Source of the DNA: Candidatus Methanoperedens sp.
GTDB taxonomy: Archaea; Halobacteriota; Methanosarcinia; Methanosarcinales; Methanoperedenaceae
Direction of reading: 5' to 3'
Assembly (NCBI GenBank): GCA_027460605.1
Contig: JAPZAN010000274.1
Location: 1 to 6,542 of the forward strand
Length of the DNA: 6,542 nucleotides
In this document: positions 1 through 4,899 of the stretch, in pieces
Layout of the letters: each line of letters starts with the position of its first letter
Numbering within the stretch: position 1 is the stretch's first letter
Notes under the pieces: generated by a model
What the model saw: the letters and a program-made list of their open reading frames with translations, nothing else
Databases searched by the model: none
Told to the model about the DNA's origin: nothing
Program-made: the position numbers and the translations under genes

Positions 1-410
1 AATTAAAATCATTACTTGAAAAAGCCCAATCCCTGCGTGATGAAGCTTTAGTACATCATAATAAAGTCAAAGAGTATGCAGACGCAGCGCAGCAGCATCA
101 TGATAAGATGATTGTGATTTTTAAGGAAGCTGATGCTGTGCGGGCGGATTCGGATACGGCGCACAAGGAATTTGTGAAAGCCCAGGAAGCGGCGGATGAG
201 CAGCACAGGTTATTCATCCAGACCCAGAAAGAAATCCGTGAACTCAATAAAGTAATAATCGGATTGAAGAGAAAGACAAAGGAAAGCAAGGATGAATCCA
301 TCAGGGAGCAGGCCAAGAAGGAAGCAGAAGAGGTTTATAACCAGTTCAAGCTTGGCGAGAAACTGAATACCGAGGATTTGATGCTGCTTCAGAGATCGGG
401 GCTTCTATAG
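1..410 (+). CDS. Coiled-coil protein, COG1340-like, 3' part only
   Basis: The reading frame is open from base 3 to the TAG at 408-410, giving 135 residues, and it runs off the left edge, so the N-terminus is missing. An internal ATG at 108 exists, but the same coiled-coil character continues upstream of it, so it is not the start. The residues are rich in Lys, Glu, Gln and Ala with heptad-like spacing and no membrane segment, as in a long cytoplasmic coiled coil. The end, a short non-coil tail with GEKLNTEDLMLLQRSGLL, resembles the conserved C-terminus of the archaeal coiled-coil family COG1340, sometimes mislabelled phosphoserine phosphatase. That family has no firm function. The family call is from memory of its look; the coiled coil itself is seen directly. 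The gene ends 34 bases before acylphosphatase. Confidence 0.75.
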   Translation, partial: LKSLLEKAQSLRDEALVHHNKVKEYADAAQQHHDKMIVIFKEADAVRADSDTAHKEFVKAQEAADEQHRLFIQTQKEIRELNKVIIGLKRKTKESKDESIREQAKKEAEEVYNQFKLGEKLNTEDLMLLQRSGLL

Positions 411-418
411 CCCGGTCA

Positions 419-431
419 TCTTTTTTATTTT
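419..431 (+). terminator. T-rich stretch after the coiled-coil gene
   Basis: The run TCTTTTTTATTTT lies 9 bases after the TAG stop. Archaeal transcription commonly ends at such oligo-T tracts without a hairpin. The same A/T-rich stretch might instead form part of an acylphosphatase promoter, but its distance to the ATG at 445 (about 20 bases) is short for that. Confidence 0.4.
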
Positions 432-444
432 AAAACTCTAGGAA

Positions 445-720
445 ATGAACGCCAGGGTTCATGTTTTTGTTTCCGGGAAGGTACAGGGGGTATTCTTCCG
501 GACAAGCACGAAGGATGAGGCGGATGAACTCGGTCTTTCAGGCTGGGTGAGGAACCTGCAGGATGGAAGGGTCGAGGTTGTCTTTGAGGGGGAAGAGGGA
601 AAGGTTGAAAAAATGGTAGAGTGGTGCAGGAAAGGACCGGAATATGCAAGAGTGACAGGCGTAGAAGTGATACCTGAACCGTATAAGGGAGAGTTTTCAG
701 GATTTCTCCTGCGGCGGTAA
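445..720 (+). CDS. acyP: Acylphosphatase
   Basis: A 91-residue protein of the usual acylphosphatase length (about 90-100). It hydrolyses the carboxyl-phosphate bond of acyl phosphates such as acetyl phosphate or 1,3-bisphosphoglycerate in the cytoplasm; the physiological substrate is unsettled in the family. Both signature motifs are present: GKVQGVFFR at residues 11-19, with the phosphate-binding Arg19, and GWVRN at 33-37, with catalytic Asn37, followed by the usual DGRVEVVFEG strand. The fold should be a small alpha/beta sandwich. AGGAA lies at 440-444 directly against the ATG, which is too close to be a good ribosome binding site, so translation may be leaderless or coupled to the upstream gene 34 bases away. 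Its TAA stop (718-720) sits inside the box A of the RNase P RNA gene. Confidence 0.95.
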   Translation: MNARVHVFVSGKVQGVFFRTSTKDEADELGLSGWVRNLQDGRVEVVFEGEEGKVEKMVEWCRKGPEYARVTGVEVIPEPYKGEFSGFLLRR

Positions 721-727
721 ATATAAA
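718..727 (+). promoter_or_regulatory. Box A (TATA) promoter of RNase P RNA
   Basis: TAAATATAAA is a good archaeal TATA box. Its centre (about 723) lies 26 bases before G749, where the P1 helix of the RNase P RNA begins, which is the normal archaeal spacing. The box overlaps the TAA stop of acylphosphatase, so the RNA gene has its own promoter despite the tight packing. Confidence 0.75.
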
Positions 728-746
728 CCATAACACGCTGAATAAG

Positions 747-1071
747 ATGTGAGAGAGGAAGGGCGGCTTCCGGCGGCAACGCTGAGGAAAGTCCCCTCAC
801 CTTCTGGACCGCGGATGCCTGTTAAGGGTATAGGGTGAGAATCCTGGCTCTGGAACAGAAACGATACCGCTGCGCAGAAATGCGATGATTTTGTAAGAAT
901 GAGGTCATGCGCATGCGGATGGAACGGCGAATCCACGCGGGTGCAAGCCGAAATAGGACTAAAAGGGCAGTCCAGACCTGTCCGAGTACGGCGCATAGCT
1001 GAATGCTGCATAAGCGCTACAGGGGCACTCGCTCCTTGCGCTAAACATAAAGGGGCTTACTCTCCTCACTC
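747..1071 (+). ncRNA. rnpB: RNase P RNA, archaeal type A
   Basis: This is the catalytic RNA of ribonuclease P, which removes the 5' leader from precursor tRNAs together with archaeal Rpp proteins. Conserved blocks are seen in order: GAGGAAAGTCC (784-794, CR-I), ACAGAAACGATACC (855-868, CR-II), GGGTGCAAGCCGAAATAGG (939-957, CR-III), AGCTGAATGCT (997-1007, CR-IV) and ACATAAAGGGGCTTAC (1045-1060, CR-V). The ends pair as P1: 749-757 with 1060-1069, with one bulged C near 1064. P4 forms from 789-796 and 1052-1058, leaving U792 bulged as in all RNase P RNAs. A further hairpin (AGCGC...GCGCT, near 1010-1042) fits the P15/P16 region. Exact ends are uncertain by a few bases. No protein should be called here, although an open frame crosses 899-1096. 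Confidence 0.95.
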
Positions 1072-1080
1072 AAATTTTTA
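1072..1080 (+). terminator. Oligo-T terminator of RNase P RNA
   Basis: A run of five T (1075-1079) follows directly after the closing P1 strand of the RNA, as expected for factor-light archaeal termination. Confidence 0.55.
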
Positions 1081-1160
1081 TGCATCAAAAGTTTAGATAT
1101 GCTTATTAACACCTACACGATGCCGGTCATGAATTTTGTCGTGGTTTCCATTTTATGGGT

Positions 1161-1221
1161 TCCCCTTCAGCGCCTGCCCGCCGGAATCCGGGTATGAGCG
1201 CCCAGCGCAAGCCCTGAAAGG
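1161..1221. other. GC-rich foldable intergenic segment, possible small RNA
   Basis: The 240-base gap between rnpB and the toxin-antitoxin operon contains no convincing gene. Within it, about 40 of the 56 bases from 1161 to 1216 are G or C, while its flanks are A/T-rich. Possible pairings are CCTTCAG (1164-1170) with CTGAAAGG (1214-1221, one bulge), the self-complementary GCGC at 1170-1173 and 1205-1208, and a tight CCGG-AAT-CCGG hairpin (1181-1191). The strand is unknown and I match it to no RNA family; no clear box C/D or H/ACA elements are visible. Confidence 0.25.
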
Positions 1222-1258
1222 ATTATGTGCCCAACCTCCAACGTAATATTATCAATCG

Positions 1259-1275
1259 TTATTTATTTGTATATT
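1259..1275 (+). promoter_or_regulatory. Probable TATA box of the toxin-antitoxin operon
   Basis: TTATTTATTTGTATATT offers one or two overlapping archaeal TATA boxes. A start site about 26 bases on would fall near 1288-1298, just before the ribosome binding site at 1299. Upstream, a short TAATATTA palindrome (1244-1251) sits between AACG (1240-1243) and CGTT (1257-1260), a possible operator for self-repression, though this is weak. Confidence 0.45.
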
Positions 1276-1312
1276 CACGCATATCTAATAACAACGCCAG
1301 GTGAAAAAAATC

Positions 1313-1603
1313 ATGTCCCTAACCGTTAACGTAAAAAAGGATTTTTCCATACAGGAAGTAAGCAGCGTAATCCGCTCTGCATTAGCTCTCGATGGGCGGA
1401 TAGCAAAGCATAAAAAAGCCAAATATACCGAAACCTGTAAAATATTTGAGAAAAAATACCGGATGAATTCAGGCGTTTTCATGAAAAAATTTGAATCGGG
1501 AGAGCTTGACGACAGGGATGACTTTTTTGACTGGTATGCAGCAAAAAAAGGACTAGACACGTGGAGTAAAAAATTGAATATATTATCCGGGATCAGCGTA
1601 TGA
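1313..1603 (+). CDS. Antitoxin-like protein of a TumE-type toxin-antitoxin pair
   Basis: A 96-residue, highly charged, soluble protein with no membrane segment. The start was set at ATG 1313 because AGGTGA (1299-1304) stands 8 bases before it; the GTG at 1301 that would add four residues lies inside this binding site. The middle, KYTETCKIFEKKYRM (37-51) followed by a KKFESGELDDRDDFFDW stretch (58-74), resembles a short motif (KY..s...F..KFE.GEL.D..DFFEW) that I recall in small antitoxin-like partners of prokaryotic toxins. It precedes the TumE homologue and overlaps it by 4 bases, so the two are translationally coupled and in antitoxin-first order. The N-terminal strand (TVNVKKDFSI) may mediate dimer or DNA contacts, which is a guess. 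The antitoxin role rests on this context and motif memory. Confidence 0.65.
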   Translation: MSLTVNVKKDFSIQEVSSVIRSALALDGRIAKHKKAKYTETCKIFEKKYRMNSGVFMKKFESGELDDRDDFFDWYAAKKGLDTWSKKLNILSGISV

Positions 1604-1974
1604 AATCCCGGGAGTATTACTCTCAAATTGAAACGATTGTCAGGGACTGTCCGATAGTTACAGGTTTCTCCATAGACTTTGATGAAATTGATGTTGAAAT
1701 CGGATATCTAAAGGGCAGGCTGGAGTTGATAGACGGGTCGATTCTATATTTTATCGAATTTGTTGAGATCAAAGGTAATGTGGCAAATCGCCTCAAGTAT
1801 AAATATCAATGGCAGTCGGAAAACGGTGATTTGATAGCGCGCTGGGATAATGTGCCGCATCATCAAGAGATCGATACTTTTCCGCATCACATGCATGATG
1901 AGAAAGGAGTATATGCATCACAGGGTATGGATTTAAAAACTATTATCGATATGCTTATTGATAAAATATCTTAA
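1600..1974 (+). CDS. TumE-family (DUF6516) toxin homologue
   Basis: A 124-residue protein, the usual length for the TumE family of putative toxin components. Family-like features are the DG...YF.EFVEI strands (45-57), KYKYQWQ (66-72), RWDNVPHH (81-88) and FPHHMH (94-99). The paired His motifs suggest a catalytic or metal-binding site, but the biochemical activity is not something I can state from sequence. Its ATG at 1600 overlaps the TGA of the upstream gene (ATGA), so it is probably translated by ribosomes ending on the antitoxin; no separate ribosome binding site is obvious. The length and motifs look intact, with no frameshift. Such pairs act in stress response, plasmid or island stabilisation, or phage defence in general; which applies here is unknown. 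Confidence 0.75.
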   Translation: MKSREYYSQIETIVRDCPIVTGFSIDFDEIDVEIGYLKGRLELIDGSILYFIEFVEIKGNVANRLKYKYQWQSENGDLIARWDNVPHHQEIDTFPHHMHDEKGVYASQGMDLKTIIDMLIDKIS

Positions 1975-2104
1975 ATTCGAGCTAAACGAGATGCCGATGA
2001 ACAGAAGCATTTTACAGTGATCTCACACGGGGCGGTCAGGATTAGAGACAGCGTTCATAGTTCTTGAAAATATCAGAGATAATCCCCATCATACTCGAAA
2101 ATGA
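1975..2104 (+). pseudogene. Possible gene remnant between toxin gene and HD gene
   Basis: Directly after the toxin stop, the same frame stays open to TGA at 2065-2067 and reads protein-like (it includes DADEQKHFTVISHGAVRIRD). From about 2050 another frame takes over with FIVLENIRDNPHHTRK, ending in TGA at 2102-2104. The two could be one gene tail broken by a one-base indel. I do not recognise the protein, no start signal is visible, and chance open frames over 130 bases are possible. Confidence 0.2.
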
Positions 2105-2110
2105 TACAGA

Positions 2111-2122
2111 TTCATTTTAATA
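2111..2122 (+). promoter_or_regulatory. Candidate TATA box of the HD gene
   Basis: TTCATTTTAATA is centred about 32 bases before ATG 2149, allowing a leaderless or nearly leaderless message. A second candidate, AAAATATC (2067-2074), stands about 30 bases before the alternative ATG at 2101, so the promoter does not by itself settle which start is used. Confidence 0.35.
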
Positions 2123-2148
2123 CTCCCTCGCTCTTATCTAATATTATC

Positions 2149-3966
2149 ATGCCCTATATCATAGACCCCATCTACCGTCGTGTGGAAATAAGCGAGCTTG
2201 AGCAGCTCGTAATCAACACCCCGGAAATGGCACGCCTTCGCCGCATCCAGCAGTTAGGTCTAGCCGACCTTGCTTTTCCAGGCGCCAACCATACGCGTTT
2301 TGAGCACAGCGTGGGGACGCTCTTCATCGCAGATAAAATGGCAAAAGCAATGGGGCTATCGCAGGAAGAGATAGTAAAAATCAGGATGGCAGCCCTTCTC
2401 CATGATGTCGGGCACTGCGCATTCTCGCATGTGGTAGAAAGTGTCCTTAAAAGAAACCCGTTATACCAGCCCGTAATCAATGGAAAGAATTTCCTGAACC
2501 ACGAGATGTTCACAAAATACATCATATCAAATTCATTCCATACAAAGCCTGAAATTGCAGCGCATGCAGGCGCGCCGTTCTTTGAAGAGATTGCCCAGAT
2601 GGCAATTGGCGATGTTGATGGGGTTTTGAAACCCTATCTTGCACAGATAATCTCAAACGACATAGACGCAGACAGGATTGATTTCCTGCTTCGCGATTCA
2701 TACCACACGGGCGTCTCTCTCGGGCTTGTGGACCTTGACCAGATTATAGGAAGCATGTCGCTATACAACGGCAGGGTAATACTTGGGGGTTCACAGAGTT
2801 ACGATGAGGATATGGCGCTCACAGCCGCTGAATCCATGCTTATTGCAAGGGCGCATCATTATTCCGCTATAATCCATAACCCCAGAACGCAGGGGGCAAG
2901 GGTGATGCTTCTCCATGCTCTTGAGAAGGCGCTTGACTTATATGAAAAATCGGGGAACGATGTCAGGTCAACCATGGCGAAGTTCTTTACTTCATACATA
3001 GACAGCGACCTTTTGAATTTTATAGAATCAAATGGCGATGAGAATTCCAAAAAACTGGTCTTAAACCTGCGAAACGGATACATCTGCAATGCTGTTGCGC
3101 GTTTTACACACAAGAATCTCAATCCGTTGACAAGAATGGCGCTTTCAACCATTGCCAGGAATGGCGTTGCCAGGAAGATGTTTGAAGACGAGCTTGCAAA
3201 GCGTTTTGCGAAAAAATACGGCGCTCCTGTGCTTATTGACCTTGATGTTGCAGGCGGAATCCCCAAAAGCACCCGGGTGAGGCTCGGGGAAGAAGAAGGA
3301 TTTTTCTATGACGAATCCGCCCTGGCTAATGGGCTTGTGAGGGCGATTTCACGCCAGATATCGCTGTGCATATTTTCAAGGCACGAGGATGATTCCACGC
3401 TCTCCCAGGCGTCGCACGATTTCCTGCTCGGTATCGAGAGCCTGTCCCCTGACCTTCTTCGATTCATCAGGCAAAACAACTACCTGTCCATTGAGGGTCT
3501 TTTGCTAATTTTTTATAGCGCGCACAAATTGTTCAGTAAGGAAGCGGAAGGAAGAATAACTATGCCAAGGCTTCGTAATATTAACCTGATATACCGCCTT
3601 GTGAGGGAATTTGAAAAAATAGATATGCTGCGCAACCTGTTCGATTACAGGTTCCATAACCGCTACGGTTTCCCGTACAGCGATAAGCTTTTTGAGGATA
3701 TCCAGCTTCTTGTGGCAATGGGAATGGTGGATGAAGACCTGCGCTATTTTGAGAAAAAGGGCAGGTGGCAGCAGCGATATGAGTATGTCCTGACCAGCGA
3801 CGGTTTAGAATATGCGGAATTAATCGCCCCCTCTTACCAGAATGAATTAAAGATTATTGAAAATCATCTGGCGATTAACAAACATTCTATCCCGAGAGAT
3901 ATGGTCAGCATCGCCAAAAATAGGTATAAAAAAGAATTGAATAAAGGATTAGCTCCTCATTTTTAA
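2149..3966 (+). CDS. HD-domain phosphohydrolase (SAMHD1/dNTPase-like, COG1078) with C-terminal winged helix
   Basis: A 605-residue cytoplasmic protein. Residues 1-260 match the HD phosphohydrolase family that includes SAMHD1 and bacterial dNTP triphosphohydrolases: DPIYRRVEIS near the start, TPEMARLRRIQQLG (24-37), TRFEHS (49-54), LLHDVGH (83-89) and NDIDADRIDFLLRDSYHTG (170-188). The metal ligands H53, H85/D86 and D175 are all present, so it should be active, probably on dNTPs or related nucleotides; the substrate is inferred. Relatives are often 400-450 residues; here a helical middle leads to a probable winged helix (about 500-560: GFPYSDKLFEDIQLL, then YVLTSDGLEYAEL). An ATG at 2101 would add 16 residues, but the family begins at PYIIDPI, so 2149 is preferred. 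Neither start has a ribosome binding site; a leaderless start from the A/T-rich box at 2111-2122 is plausible. Confidence 0.85.
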   Translation: MPYIIDPIYRRVEISELEQLVINTPEMARLRRIQQLGLADLAFPGANHTRFEHSVGTLFIADKMAKAMGLSQEEIVKIRMAALLHDVGHCAFSHVVESVLKRNPLYQPVINGKNFLNHEMFTKYIISNSFHTKPEIAAHAGAPFFEEIAQMAIGDVDGVLKPYLAQIISNDIDADRIDFLLRDSYHTGVSLGLVDLDQIIGSMSLYNGRVILGGSQSYDEDMALTAAESMLIARAHHYSAIIHNPRTQGARVMLLHALEKALDLYEKSGNDVRSTMAKFFTSYIDSDLLNFIESNGDENSKKLVLNLRNGYICNAVARFTHKNLNPLTRMALSTIARNGVARKMFEDELAKRFAKKYGAPVLIDLDVAGGIPKSTRVRLGEEEGFFYDESALANGLVRAISRQISLCIFSRHEDDSTLSQASHDFLLGIESLSPDLLRFIRQNNYLSIEGLLLIFYSAHKLFSKEAEGRITMPRLRNINLIYRLVREFEKIDMLRNLFDYRFHNRYGFPYSDKLFEDIQLLVAMGMVDEDLRYFEKKGRWQQRYEYVLTSDGLEYAELIAPSYQNELKIIENHLAINKHSIPRDMVSIAKNRYKKELNKGLAPHF

Positions 3967-3973
3967 CTTTTTA
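3960..3973 (+). terminator. T-rich terminator of the HD gene
   Basis: Two T runs (3960-3964 and 3968-3972) bracket the TAA stop, a typical archaeal termination signal, and a new promoter follows within 30 bases. Confidence 0.45.
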
Positions 3974-3998
3974 TAAAATTATTATTTATTTGGGTGAG

Positions 3999-4006
3999 TA
4001 TATATA
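3999..4006 (+). promoter_or_regulatory. Strong TATA box of the membrane peptide gene
   Basis: TATATATA is a near-ideal archaeal box A. Start of transcription would fall near 4028, just upstream of the GGTGAT ribosome binding site at 4031-4036, giving a very short leader. Confidence 0.6.
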
Positions 4007-4042
4007 CCATAAAAAAAGAATAGAAGTCCTGGTGATTACAAA

Positions 4043-4147
4043 ATGAAAGACATAAATTTTGAGAAAGACGATATTATTATCGGCTTACTTATAGTTATAA
4101 TATTTTTGATAGTAATGCTTATCGGCAGGATGTTCTACACCGTCTGA
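4043..4147 (+). CDS. 34-residue single-span membrane peptide
   Basis: A short gene: ATG 4043 to TGA 4145-4147. GGTGAT (4031-4036), a full six-base match to the archaeal anti-ribosome-binding sequence, stands 6 bases before the ATG, and a strong TATA box lies at 3999-4006. The peptide starts with a charged segment (MKDINFEKDD, 1-10), continues as one uninterrupted hydrophobic helix of Ile, Leu, Val and Gly (11-28), and ends with a short tail carrying Arg29. The negative N-terminal and positive C-terminal flanks suggest the C-terminal end faces the cytoplasm by the positive-inside rule. It has no recognised family. It could be a small regulator or stabiliser of a membrane complex; type I toxin-like membrane peptides look similar, but no antisense RNA is seen. 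Its stop faces that of the CxxC protein gene with 11 bases between. Confidence 0.65.
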   Translation: MKDINFEKDDIIIGLLIVIIFLIVMLIGRMFYTV

Positions 4148-4156
4148 ATGTAAAGA

Positions 4157-4166
4157 TTTTACTTTT
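4157..4166 (+). terminator. T-rich tract after the membrane peptide gene
   Basis: TTTTACTTTT follows the TGA by 9 bases and lies in the 3' end of the opposing CxxC gene, so the two convergent transcripts probably overlap slightly. Confidence 0.35.
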
Positions 4167-4401
4167 CTGACATCACTTCTTTGATAACATCTTTGAGGCT
4201 ATCTCTCAACTTGCTTTCAGGGTTTGAGAGGTCGTCTGCAACTATATCAAGAACAAGTTCCAAACCTCCAGGACTTGAGGTCAGGTAGTCTCTTACAACT
4301 GCATCCATTCTTTCGCAGCAGTCAACGCATAGTTCGACGCCTTCTATCTCGGCATCGTTAACGGGTTCAAGAGCAGTATGGCAAAGGAAACATTCACTCA
4401 T
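4159..4401 (-). CDS. Small CxxC zinc-knuckle-like protein, unknown function
   Basis: An 80-residue acidic protein. The start at 4401 is chosen because GGTGAT (4410-4405) precedes it by 3 bases; a longer form from 4440 would add 13 residues that lack this signal and look unlike the rest. Residues 4-7 (CFLC) and 25-29 (CVDCC) give two Cys pairs about 20 residues apart, a common layout for a treble-clef or zinc-ribbon site, with His8 nearby. The remainder (about 30-80) is predicted helical and acidic, ending in the SLKDVIKEVM helix. There is no signal peptide or membrane span. I recognise no family. A metal-binding adaptor or protein-interaction role is possible but unproven. It is convergent with the membrane peptide gene and divergent from the four-span membrane protein gene, with about 106 bases between the two starts. 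Confidence 0.7.
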   Translation of the reverse strand: MSECFLCHTALEPVNDAEIEGVELCVDCCERMDAVVRDYLTSSPGGLELVLDIVADDLSNPESKLRDSLKDVIKEVMSEK

Positions 4402-4475
4402 ATTATCACCAGCGCCGTAAATGAATCTACTTCTTATCAATGTTATGCATTGAAATACGGATTAACAGGGTAATG

Positions 4476-4487
4476 TTTAAACTTTAA
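4476..4487 (+). promoter_or_regulatory. TATA box of the four-span membrane protein gene
   Basis: TTTAAACTTTAA is centred about 27 bases before ATG 4508, which fits a leaderless transcript starting at or next to that ATG. Confidence 0.5.
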
Positions 4488-4507
4488 GCCGCATATTGGG
4501 AAGCCAC

Positions 4508-4873
4508 ATGGTAAAAGTAGAAGTCGTGATGGATGAAAAGGCTCTCCTTGCAAAGCATATGCTGAACCTGAAGCTTATTAAATTCTCATGGGCTTTATTT
4601 TTCATACTCATAGGTGGAAGCTGGATTCTTGAAAGCCTGTATAAAATTGACAAATTGGCGCTCATATATGCAGGCACAGGCGGGATTCTGCTATTGTTGA
4701 ACCTTCTTCGGATTATCTGGAAGCTCAATATCAGCAAGTTCACCATCGGGCTTGGCACTCTGGGAGTCCTCCTTGGCGCAGCGAATTATTTTGCGCTTCC
4801 CGATTTTTCGATATGGGCTGCCGCGGTGCTGATAATCGGGATTTTTATGCTGTTTGAGGTGTTGAGAAAATAA
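4508..4873 (+). CDS. Four-span integral membrane protein, unknown function
   Basis: A 121-residue protein. The N-terminal 24 residues are charged and probably cytoplasmic (MVKVEVVMDEK...), followed by four hydrophobic segments at about 25-43, 50-70, 78-97 and 102-118, with a short basic end (LRK). Two-by-two spacing with Gly-rich turns (IGGSW, GTGG, GLGTLG, GAAN) recalls small membrane domains of the LiaI/LiaF or DUF5668 kind, but I cannot assign it. ATG 4508 was chosen because the TATA box at 4476-4487 places a leaderless start there; a TTG at 4496 would add four residues and an ATG at 4529 would remove seven. No clear ribosome binding site precedes any of them. The gene is convergent with lysS, its stop being 24 bases from the lysS stop. 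Confidence 0.75.
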   Translation: MVKVEVVMDEKALLAKHMLNLKLIKFSWALFFILIGGSWILESLYKIDKLALIYAGTGGILLLLNLLRIIWKLNISKFTIGLGTLGVLLGAANYFALPDFSIWAAAVLIIGIFMLFEVLRK

Positions 4874-4893
4874 CGCTCAAGCTATAATTGTCC

Positions 4894-4899
4894 TTTTTT
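4894..4899 (+). terminator. T run ending the membrane protein transcript
   Basis: Six T follow the TAA stop by 20 bases and run into the lysS stop codon on the other strand. Read on the minus strand, TTATTTTC across the end of the membrane gene (about 4865-4873) could serve lysS in the same way. Confidence 0.4.

Noticed and set aside
425..1011. Several minus-strand open frames opposite acylphosphatase and the RNase P RNA
   Set aside because: They overlap well-supported genes, lack start signals and have unnatural composition.
899..1096. Open frame of 65 codons on the plus strand
   Set aside because: It lies inside the RNase P RNA and covers its conserved blocks; there is no ribosome binding site and the protein sequence looks random.
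1096..1107. GATATGCTTATT also occurs at 1948-1959 in the toxin gene, with TATGCATCA before both copies
   Set aside because: A possible duplicated toxin-gene end, but the match is only 12 bases, spacing differs and no further similarity was seen; chance is likely.
1170..1205. tRNA-like arm in the GC-rich segment (CCGGAATCCGG)
   Set aside because: No TTC loop, acceptor stem or anticodon arm of proper size can be built on either strand.
1301..1312. GTG start at 1301 for the antitoxin-like gene
   Set aside because: The GTG is part of the AGGTGA ribosome binding site that serves ATG 1313.
2859..3272. Minus-strand 137-codon frame inside the HD gene
   Set aside because: It is a shadow of a strongly coding frame with intact family motifs.
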